From: Bacillus weihaiensis
Lineage (GTDB): Bacteria; Bacillota; Bacilli; Bacillales; Bacillaceae
Direction: 5' to 3'
DNA length: 64,000 bases
Assembly (NCBI RefSeq): GCF_001889165.1
Contig: NZ_CP016020.1
Coordinates: 372,001 to 436,000 of the forward strand
This document shows, piece after piece, positions 56,831-64,000 of the stretch. Both the position numbers and the translations under genes were made by a program. Under the pieces are notes generated by a model, which saw only the letters and a list, made by a program, of their open reading frames with translations, made no database searches and was not told the origin of the DNA. The first letter of the stretch is position 1, and the number at the start of each line of letters is the position of its first letter.

Positions 56831-57607
56831 ATGGATCTAGCATTTATTGTCACTATTTTTTTAATTGGTTTTATTGGTTCCTATATATCTGGGATGCTTG
56901 GCATTGGTGGTTCTATTATTAAATATCCAATGCTTTTATATATACCACCGCTGTTTGGAATAGCAACGTTTACGGCTCATGAGGTATCTGGTATTAGTGC
57001 AGTCCAGGTGTTCTTTGCAACAATCGGTGGAGTTTGGGCCTACCGAAAAGGAGGTTACTTAAATAAGACTCTCATTATGTATATGGGAGTTAGCATCTTA
57101 ATAGGTAGTTTTATCGGTGGTTTTGGTTCTAAGCTGATGTCAGAGAGTGGTATTAATTTCATCTATGGTATTCTTGCGTTAATTGCAGTAGTGATGATGT
57201 TTATTCCAAAGAAAGGAATCGACGAAATTCCGTTTGATCAAGTAACATTTAATAAATGGCTTGCATCAGGATTAGCACTTATTGTCGGAGTTGGGGCAGG
57301 TATTGTAGGGGCAGCAGGTGCATTTTTGCTCGTGCCAATTATGCTAGTCGTTTTAAAGATCCCTACAAGAATGACAATTGCTTCTTCACTTGCTATTACG
57401 TTTATTTCTTCCATTGGAGCGACAGTTGGAAAGATTTCAACGGGACAGGTTGATTATTACCCAGCATTAATTATGGTCATTGCTAGTCTAATAGCATCTC
57501 CTCTTGGCGCAATCGCTGGTAAGAAAATAAATACGAAAGTCCTGCAGATTGTTTTAGCATTGCTGATTCTTGCAACTGCTTTGAAAATTTGGATGGATAT
57601 CTTATAA
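56831..57607 (+). CDS. yrkJ: TauE/SafE-family sulfite/sulfur exporter (YrkJ type)
   Basis: 258 residues with about eight membrane segments and the two family repeats ([40 protein letters not shown]). It probably exports sulfite or another product of persulfide oxidation. Position after yrkI matches the B. subtilis yrk cluster. Confidence 0.9.
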   Translation: MDLAFIVTIFLIGFIGSYISGMLGIGGSIIKYPMLLYIPPLFGIATFTAHEVSGISAVQVFFATIGGVWAYRKGGYLNKTLIMYMGVSILIGSFIGGFGSKLMSESGINFIYGILALIAVVMMFIPKKGIDEIPFDQVTFNKWLASGLALIVGVGAGIVGAAGAFLLVPIMLVVLKIPTRMTIASSLAITFISSIGATVGKISTGQVDYYPALIMVIASLIASPLGAIAGKKINTKVLQIVLALLILATALKIWMDIL

Positions 57608-57624
57608 AGAATACAATTACAGTC

Positions 57625-57662
57625 AAAAACCGAGGAGTGATAGATTCACACCTCGGTTTTTG
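57625..57662 (+). terminator. Terminator of the sulfur cluster
   Basis: AAAACCGAGG and CCTCGGTTTT around about 15 bases, then TGTCG. Confidence 0.8.
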
Positions 57663-58459
57663 TCGTCTTAGTCGCTATTTCCCGGGGAATCGACAAAAAA
57701 CGGGTGGAAACAAGCCACCGTTGGGTACTATCAATCATCTCAATACCTTCTAAACACACTGAGCTTAATCTTAATAAAACTACCTAAATGTTTTATGTCG
57801 AGAGTGCAGTGGAAAAGGATGAAAAGTGTAATCAAGTTAAAAAAACATAATGCAAACAAACCTGTGAGCATCGATTTAATAAAGTGTTATCAATAATAAC
57901 TTAGAATTTAGAAAAGAGGTGCTTCGACAGTTACCTATTCAGCGATAGACCTAAGCAAATCGTAGAAATTTCATTTGATCCTTAGAATGAAATAGGGAAG
58001 ATTAATCTTCCTGTAATGTTTGCTACGTACCAAGACTTAGTAGTCTCAAGTAGGACTACAAATATCAGACTGTACAAACATAGGGAAACCTCCACAAGAA
58101 GGCTCCATTCGAACCGAAATGCTTCAAAAGAATAAATCCTATATAAATTGAATTTTTCCTAATCAATAGTTAAATACTACCCAATGAGACAAATATATCG
58201 TTCTGAGTAAAGGTATCATTACCGTTGTGGTCGGTATTTTCTTGTTTTTCGCTGTGAACAAACGAGAAAATGTGCAATTATAAAGGTGAAGTCATTCGAC
58301 AAATTTCGAGTGGTGACAGGCACTATTCGACAAAACGCTACCTTTGTCATTTGTGTCGCGACAAAGTTAGTTTTCAACTTTCTTGAGGGTTGGGTATGGA
58401 TAATTTAAGATATGGGTAAGCTTTGTTGCTATTTTATTTAATGAAAGGGAGACAATCAT
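57663..58459. other. 800-base gap with decayed remnants
   Basis: No intact gene. TTTTTGTCG/CGACAAAAA inverted arms flank 57656-57700. Short open remnants include INLPVMFATYQDLVVSS (about 57995) and a membrane-like tail SKGIITVVVGIFLFFAVNKR (about 58207-58265). GTGGTGACAGGCACTA at 58311 resembles a motif at 56750. mtlA promoter not identified. Confidence 0.45.
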
Positions 58460-60373
58460 ATGGCTCAATCTAATATAAAAGTTAAAGTGCAAAAGTTTGG
58501 TAACTTCCTTAGCTCTATGGTACTGCCGAATATTGGTGCTTTCATAGCGTGGGGTTTAATTACGGCGCTTTTCATTCCAACTGGGTTCTTCCCAAATGAA
58601 AGCCTTGCCAATTTAGTTGGACCGATGGTAACGTACCTATTACCTCTGTTAATTGGTTATACAGGAGGTAAATTGGTCAATGATCAACGTGGAGGAGTTG
58701 TCGGTGCAATCGCGACAATGGGTGTCATTGTTGGTGCTCCTGATACGCCAATGTTTTTAGGTGCAATGGTGGCAGGTCCATTAGGTGGATATGTGATCAA
58801 GAAATTTGATCAACTTGTCGAAGGTAGAATTCGTTCTGGCTTTGAAATGCTTGTTAATAACTTCTCAGCAGGTATTCTTGGAGCAATCCTTGCAATCCTA
58901 GCGTATTTAGGAATTGGTCCTGCAGTTGATGCGTTCACAGAAGTACTTGTAGCTGGTGTTGACTGGCTAATTGCAGCGGGATTATTACCATTAACAAGTA
59001 TTTTAATCGAACCTGCAAAAATTCTTTTCTTAAACAATGCAATTAACCATGGAGTTCTTTCTCCGATTGGTTTAGAACAATCTCAAGATACAGGTAAGTC
59101 AATTCTTTTCCTATTAGAAGCTAACCCAGGACCTGGTCTTGGCGTATTATTAGCATTCATGCTGTTCGGTCGTGGAACGGCGAAGCAATCAGCATCTGGT
59201 GCGGGAATCATTCATTTCTTTGGTGGGATTCATGAGATTTACTTCCCATACGTATTAATGAAACCAATGCTTTTCCTTTCTGTTATTCTTGGTGGTATGA
59301 GTGGAGTGTTTACCCTTGTCTTATTAGGTGGAGGTCTTCAAGCTCCAGCATCTCCAGGTAGTATTCTTGCCATTGCAGCTGTAACACCTGCTGACGGTAT
59401 GGTGTATGTTGCGAACTTTGCAGCAGTACTTGTTGCAACGGTTGTATCATTCGTTGTTTCTGCGATTGTAATGAAAACAAGTAAGACAAATGATGAAGAT
59501 ATTAATGCAGCAACAGAGAAAATGCAGCAAATGAAAGGGAAGAAAAGCTCTGTAGCAGGTCATGTTTCTCAAAACTCAGGAACTCTTCCTGCAGAGGTAA
59601 ACAAAATCGTCTTTGCATGTGACGCAGGTATGGGTTCAAGTGCAATGGGTGCTTCTTTACTTCGTAAAAAAGTGAAGGAAGCTGGTTTAGATGTTTCTGT
59701 AACAAATACAGCAATCAGCAATCTTACAGCTGATACACAGGTTGTTATTACTCAGGAAGAATTAACACCTAGAGCGAAGAGTAAGCTTCCAGGTGCATAC
59801 CATATCTCAGTTGATAACTTCCTATCTAGCCCTGAATACGATAAGCTTATTGCGAGTCTTCAAGATGGAGTTACAGAGGAACAGGCTGAATTGGTAGAAG
59901 AATCTGAGCAAGAAGCTGTCGATACGGAGCCAAACATGGACAAAGATGATGATCTATTATTAGAGGAAAACATCTTTGTGGGCAAAGAATTTGCTAATAA
60001 AGAAGAAGTCATTCGCTTTGCTGGTGAGGCTTTAGTAAAAGCTGGATACGTAAAAGAAAGCTATGTAGATGCAATGTTAGAGCGTGAAGGCATCACAACA
60101 ACATATATGGGAAATAACGTGGCAATTCCTCATGGTACGGAGGAAGCGAAGAAAGCCGTTCTTAAATCAGGCTTTACCGTTATCCAGGTACCAAATGGTG
60201 TAGACTTTAATGGTGAGAAGGCAAAGTTAATCTTTGGTATCGCTGGTAAAGATGGTACACATTTAGATATCCTTTCAGGTATCGCTGTCATCTGTTCTGA
60301 ACAGGAAAATGTAGATAAGATGGTTCAGGCTAAAACAGCTAAAGAAATAAAGGATATGATTAACAGTAAATAA
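58460..60373 (+). CDS. mtlA: Mannitol PTS transporter EIICBA (MtlA)
   Basis: 637 residues with all three domains. Membrane EIIC at about 1-340, EIIB with phospho-Cys387 (IVFACDAGMGSSAMG), and EIIA with phospho-His558 (NNVAIPHGTEE). The EIIA domain is fused, whereas many Bacilli carry it as separate mtlF. It imports and phosphorylates mannitol. AAAGGGAG precedes ATG. Confidence 0.96.
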   Translation: MAQSNIKVKVQKFGNFLSSMVLPNIGAFIAWGLITALFIPTGFFPNESLANLVGPMVTYLLPLLIGYTGGKLVNDQRGGVVGAIATMGVIVGAPDTPMFLGAMVAGPLGGYVIKKFDQLVEGRIRSGFEMLVNNFSAGILGAILAILAYLGIGPAVDAFTEVLVAGVDWLIAAGLLPLTSILIEPAKILFLNNAINHGVLSPIGLEQSQDTGKSILFLLEANPGPGLGVLLAFMLFGRGTAKQSASGAGIIHFFGGIHEIYFPYVLMKPMLFLSVILGGMSGVFTLVLLGGGLQAPASPGSILAIAAVTPADGMVYVANFAAVLVATVVSFVVSAIVMKTSKTNDEDINAATEKMQQMKGKKSSVAGHVSQNSGTLPAEVNKIVFACDAGMGSSAMGASLLRKKVKEAGLDVSVTNTAISNLTADTQVVITQEELTPRAKSKLPGAYHISVDNFLSSPEYDKLIASLQDGVTEEQAELVEESEQEAVDTEPNMDKDDDLLLEENIFVGKEFANKEEVIRFAGEALVKAGYVKESYVDAMLEREGITTTYMGNNVAIPHGTEEAKKAVLKSGFTVIQVPNGVDFNGEKAKLIFGIAGKDGTHLDILSGIAVICSEQENVDKMVQAKTAKEIKDMINSK

Positions 60374-60381
60374 GAGGAATC

Positions 60382-60421
60382 CAGAAAGGCGGGTATTATA
60401 CCTGCCTTTCTGTTCTACTTT
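60382..60421 (+). terminator. Terminator-like hairpin after mtlA
   Basis: CAGAAAGGC-GGGTATTATACCT-GCCTTTCTG then TTCTACTTTTT. Confidence 0.7.
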
Positions 60422-60572
60422 TTACACCATTCACTTATTTTTGATCATACATACTACATGAAGTCAGGAAAGGGCTGGATCAATCTTAGACAGCCAATAC
60501 TCTTATGAGAACAGTCACATGTTTACAAATAAAGCTTATAAGGAAAGCTTATAAAAGAAATGAGTGGATAGA

Positions 60573-62654
60573 ATGGTTATCACTTCTAGAGAAAAATCCA
60601 TCATTGATCTAATCATAAGAACCTCCGGAAAGCATACTGTTTCAACTCTGGCTGATTATTTAAATGTTAGTGGAAGAACCATTCAGCGGAACTTAAAATC
60701 AGTAGAAAAGATTCTTCATGAATATCAAGTAGAATTAAAGCGCACGAATAATGAAGGTCTTTTCATTGACGGAAAAGACGAACAAATATTCAAATTGATT
60801 CAAAAGTTAACGAGTATAGTGCCTACTGACGAAACACCTGAAGAGAGAAAATTAAGCTTGCTGATTATTTTGCTTCAAGAAGGTCCTTATTTTAAAAAAC
60901 AAGTGATTGCAAATCAGTTAGGTGTTAGTCAGGCTACTCTCACAGTATATCTCGATGAGCTTGCAGGCTGGTTAAGTAAGTTCTCCATAACACTCACGAG
61001 GAAAAGGGGAGTGGGTGTGGAGGTGTCAGCTGATGAGGCGAATAAGCGACATGCTTTAGTTAATTTCTTTATGGTTTATTTTTATGAAGAAATGATTGAA
61101 AGCCTATATCTCATTCAAAAGGGTAATCAGTTCTCCACACCGATTTTAGGTTACTTTTCACCGGATATTTTGCAGATTGTTGATCAAGTAACCAACTTAG
61201 CTTTGAGTAAAAAACAAATCAGGTTAATTGACAGTGATTATATTGGGCTTGTTGTCTATACGTGCTTGACTATTCAACGGACAAAAAATAACTTAATGCT
61301 CGATGAATTAGTCATAAAAGATCAGGTTGAGACGCATGAGTATAGACTGATCGAGTCAATAGCGGGTGAATTAAGTGAAAGGCTATCTGTCTCATTAACC
61401 AAAAGTGATCTTTATTTTTTAAGTGTCATCTTAAAGGGTTCGAAGGTTCAAGCGGCTGATTCAATCGATTATGATGGAATCATTTTAGGACAGCTCATTA
61501 AAAAGGTAATAAGGAAGGTATCATCTAAGCTTCATGTTGATTTATCTGATGATTTTTCACTGTATCAAGGGTTAATGGCGCATATGGAGCCTTCTATCTA
61601 TCGATTAAAGCAAAAGATGGAGTTATTTAACCCGATGACAGAAGAGATCAGGAAGAAGTATCCGGTTTTGTTTATGGCTGTGAAAGATAGCTTGGAAAGC
61701 GAATTTAAAGATATCCAATTTCCAGATGATGAGGTTGCCTTTATAGTTCTTCACTTTGGTTCTGCTCTCCTTATGCAAGAAGAAGATGTGAATATAAAAG
61801 CGGTGGTTGTTTGTCCAACGGGGATAGGCACATCTAAGATGCTTGCTAGCAGAATTCAGAAGGAAATTGCCGAAATTCAAACTGTTGAGATTCTGTCTCT
61901 TACTGAGTTTCAGGCAGCTACCTTTAAAGAAGAAGATATTGTAATTTCCACTGTAAGGCTCCCTTATACTGATCTTGATTATACACTTGTAAGTCCATTA
62001 TTAAGTGAAAAGGATATACAATCTATCCGTAATTACGTAAAAACCAACTTAGAGAAGTTAACAAGAATCACAAAGAATGTAGAGCCTGTGACAAAAGATA
62101 TCGGAAAAGGTAAGCACCCTAAGGTGAGAGAACTTTTACAAGAAATAAAGGATGTTTCTTTCAGTATTGAGTCCATTTTAGATAATTTTCGTGTCTACCG
62201 AAAAGAACATACTGGTACCCATTTACCTGTGTTAACAGAAATGGTGGAACAGGCAGAAAAAGATGGTCTTCTAACCGATTCACATGAAGTGATGTATGAA
62301 TTGCATGAGAGGGAAAAAAAAGGTGGTTTCGGAATACCTGAGACCACGATGGCGCTATTTCATTGCCGAAGTGAACATATTAAGGAGTTAATTTTTCAAA
62401 TATCACACCTTAATCAGCCCTGTACAATTAAAGGGATGAATGGGGAAGAAATGGAAATGAAGAGCCTTCTTTTAATGCTTGCACCTGCTAACATGAGCAA
62501 GAGAGAACAAGAGATATTAAGTATCATCAGTACAAGCTTAATTGAGAATAATATGTCTATGATGATTTTCTCCTCTTCCAATGAATCAATGATTCGAAAA
62601 AAATTAGAGGATCTATTTTTAGAATACTTACAAAATAATTTAGTAAAGGAATGA
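60573..62654 (+). CDS. mtlR: Mannitol operon activator MtlR
   Basis: 693 residues from ATG 60573 (GTG at 60564 is also possible; the ribosome site is weak). Two N-terminal HTH segments (STLADYLNVSGRTIQRNLK; VIANQLGVSQATLTVYLDEL), two PRD domains (about 190-405), a Gat-type EIIB-like domain with Cys413 (VVCPTGIGTSKML), and an EIIA-like C-terminus. PTS phosphorylation of these parts tunes activity toward mtl genes. Confidence 0.93.
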   Translation: MVITSREKSIIDLIIRTSGKHTVSTLADYLNVSGRTIQRNLKSVEKILHEYQVELKRTNNEGLFIDGKDEQIFKLIQKLTSIVPTDETPEERKLSLLIILLQEGPYFKKQVIANQLGVSQATLTVYLDELAGWLSKFSITLTRKRGVGVEVSADEANKRHALVNFFMVYFYEEMIESLYLIQKGNQFSTPILGYFSPDILQIVDQVTNLALSKKQIRLIDSDYIGLVVYTCLTIQRTKNNLMLDELVIKDQVETHEYRLIESIAGELSERLSVSLTKSDLYFLSVILKGSKVQAADSIDYDGIILGQLIKKVIRKVSSKLHVDLSDDFSLYQGLMAHMEPSIYRLKQKMELFNPMTEEIRKKYPVLFMAVKDSLESEFKDIQFPDDEVAFIVLHFGSALLMQEEDVNIKAVVVCPTGIGTSKMLASRIQKEIAEIQTVEILSLTEFQAATFKEEDIVISTVRLPYTDLDYTLVSPLLSEKDIQSIRNYVKTNLEKLTRITKNVEPVTKDIGKGKHPKVRELLQEIKDVSFSIESILDNFRVYRKEHTGTHLPVLTEMVEQAEKDGLLTDSHEVMYELHEREKKGGFGIPETTMALFHCRSEHIKELIFQISHLNQPCTIKGMNGEEMEMKSLLLMLAPANMSKREQEILSIISTSLIENNMSMMIFSSSNESMIRKKLEDLFLEYLQNNLVKE

Positions 62655-62659
62655 TAATG

Positions 62660-63799
62660 ATGAAGAAAGCCGTTCATTTTGGTGCTGGAAATATTGGTAG
62701 AGGTTTTATTGGTTCCCTTTTTTCTCAATCAGGTTATCATGTAACCTTCGTAGATATTGCCGATCAGATTATTAATAAACTAAATGAGGAAAAAAAGTAT
62801 AATGTCGTATTAGCAACAGAAGAGAAAGAGACTGTAACAATTGAAAATGTCTCAGGTTTAAACAACCTTCACCAAGTAGAGGATGTCATTCAAACGATTT
62901 CGGAAGCAACCTATTTAACAACGGCAATTGGACCAAATATTTTACCAAGAATCGCTCCGCTAATTGCACGTGGTATTACAAGTCGTCTCTCTTCAAGTAA
63001 TGAAAAGCTATATGTTATTGCTTGTGAAAACCAAATTGGTGCAACGGATATTTTAAAAGAGCATATTATGGAAAATCTTGATGAAGATACGAAGGCAAAG
63101 CTTGACGGTCGCGTGTATTTCTTCAATTCTGCTGTAGACCGTATTGTTCCAATTCAAGATCAAGACTCTTTAGATGTGCTTGTAGAGCCTTATTATGAGT
63201 GGGTTGTGGAAACGAAAGAAAGCATTCCACATGTAGAAGGAATGACAATTGTAGGAGATCTTGCTCCGTTTATCGAGAGAAAATTATTTACGGTTAATAC
63301 AGGCCATGCAGTTATCGCTTACTTTGGATACCTTCAAGGAAAAGAAACAATCGATAAGACTTTAGCGGATGATCAAATTGCAAATCAAGTGAGAGAGACA
63401 TTAAAGGAAACGGGTGCTTATTTGGTTAAGCAATATGGTCTTAATGAAGAAGAACATACTGCCTATATTAACAAAAACATTGAGCGCTTCAAAAATCCAT
63501 ATTTAAACGATGGTGTAACAAGAGTAGGCCGTGCACCAATTCGTAAATTAGGACCAGAAGATCGTCTTGTTCGTCCAACAACTGAGGCTCAAAAAGCAGG
63601 CTTAGCTTATTCAAACCTTGCTAAAGCTATTGCAGCAGCCTTACTTTTTGATTATCAAGAAGATCCAGAAGCAACAGAAATTCAAAGCATCATTAAAGCA
63701 GATGGAGTAGCAGCTGTACTTAAAAAGGTGAGTCATCTAGAAGAAGATAGTGAGATTACACAAGAAGTGATGAAGCAATATGACTTATTAAAGAAATAA
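62660..63799 (+). CDS. mtlD: Mannitol-1-phosphate 5-dehydrogenase MtlD
   Basis: 379 residues from ATG 62660 (AAAGGA nine bases upstream; ATGs at 62651 and 62657 are alternatives). Rossmann motif HFGAGNIGRGFIG and the catalytic-region Lys/His in NTGHAVIAYFGYL. It oxidises mannitol-1-P to fructose-6-P with NAD. It starts beside the mtlR stop, so it is coupled. Confidence 0.95.
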   Translation: MKKAVHFGAGNIGRGFIGSLFSQSGYHVTFVDIADQIINKLNEEKKYNVVLATEEKETVTIENVSGLNNLHQVEDVIQTISEATYLTTAIGPNILPRIAPLIARGITSRLSSSNEKLYVIACENQIGATDILKEHIMENLDEDTKAKLDGRVYFFNSAVDRIVPIQDQDSLDVLVEPYYEWVVETKESIPHVEGMTIVGDLAPFIERKLFTVNTGHAVIAYFGYLQGKETIDKTLADDQIANQVRETLKETGAYLVKQYGLNEEEHTAYINKNIERFKNPYLNDGVTRVGRAPIRKLGPEDRLVRPTTEAQKAGLAYSNLAKAIAAALLFDYQEDPEATEIQSIIKADGVAAVLKKVSHLEEDSEITQEVMKQYDLLKK

Positions 63800-63813
63800 T
63801 GTAGCACACTTAC

Positions 63814-63857
63814 AAGCTTACAGAATTGGGGAGTACCCTTTTCTGTAAGCTTTTTTT
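63814..63857 (+). terminator. Terminator of mtlRD
   Basis: AAGCTTACAGAA and TTCTGTAAGCTT then TTTTT. Confidence 0.85.
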
Positions 63858-63913
63858 GTTTTGGTCTTTTAAACTGGTGAGATTGATAGATGTTTTGTCA
63901 CCTTTCGTGTACT

Positions 63914-63951
63914 AAAAAAGAGCCCGCTACTCTATGAGGGTAGTGGGCTCT
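63914..63951 (-). terminator. Terminator facing a minus-strand gene beyond the window
   Basis: AGAGCCCGCTAC and GTAGTGGGCTCT. On the minus strand it is followed by TTTTTT. The last 49 bases hold at most the end of that gene. Confidence 0.65.
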
Positions 63952-64000
63952 AATCGACAGAATTTTGGCGGTAACCAACACAGATTATGCCAAATCAGCA

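Noticed and set aside
63952-64000. tRNA or gene end at the right edge
   Set aside because: No tRNA fold is seen and 49 bases are too few to support a coding call.

Overview
The window is chromosomal DNA of a low-GC, motile, Gram-positive rod of the family Bacillaceae. It is close to Bacillus/Metabacillus-type species but is not B. subtilis itself. The basis is gene content and order: tagO, yvyE, degS-degU, a degV gene, comFA-FB-FC, yvyF-flgM-flgN-flgK-flgL-yviE-fliW-csrA-hag, flaG-fliD-fliS-fliT, hpf, secA, prfB, cccB, ftsE-ftsX, ctpB, swrA, minJ. This follows the B. subtilis backbone, with extra modules inserted. Strong GGAGG ribosome sites, SigD and SigB promoters and U-tailed hairpin terminators support the assignment.

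Layout. 1-2093: end of a PA14/SH3/glucosaminidase wall hydrolase. 2387-7080 (minus): four-gene surface polysaccharide operon (glycosyltransferases, Wzy/ligase-like membrane protein, CapK-like enzyme). 7439-9540: UTP-glucose-1-phosphate uridylyltransferase and a membrane glycosyltransferase. 10123-12008 (minus): tagO and yvyE. 12150-18175: degSU, a possible 28-residue membrane peptide, degV-like gene and the comF operon. 18173-30069: late flagellar genes under SigD. Here hag is interrupted by a 363-nt group I intron, and a decayed accessory segment (truncated radC, broken tyrosine recombinase) lies between hag and flaG. 30090-31487: a complete ISL3-family insertion sequence with an 8-bp target duplication, sitting in the terminator of the flagellar operon. 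31594-38115: SigB-type promoter and hpf, then the ribose operon rbsRKDACB with paired RbsR operators. 38280-43888: secA, prfB with its programmed frameshift, a 21-bp-period repeat array, a YitT-family gene and cccB. 44177-51045: ftsE-ftsX followed by a coiled-coil M23 peptidase, then ctpB, swrA and minJ. 51345-52385: a dispersed Bacillaceae-type repeat and map. 52658-57607: a persulfide/sulfur-transfer cluster under a CstR-type repressor, related to B. subtilis yrkD-J. 58460-63799: mannitol operon mtlA-mtlR-mtlD.

How the parts connect. DegS-DegU, SwrA and SigD/FlgM set the motile state. FliW and CsrA titrate flagellin, and the hag leader keeps a CsrA-type hairpin. Functional flagellin needs the intron to splice, because the unspliced reading frame stops before the terminal D0 helix. 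In the sulfur cluster five near-identical 16-bp operators precede the transcription units, so one persulfide-sensing repressor probably controls TusA carriers, rhodaneses, a rhodanese-persulfide dioxygenase fusion and a sulfite/sulfur exporter.

The most notable items are the flagellin intron, the CstR operator set, the 21-bp repeat array, the clean ISL3 insertion and the decayed segment beside the intron-bearing flagellin gene.
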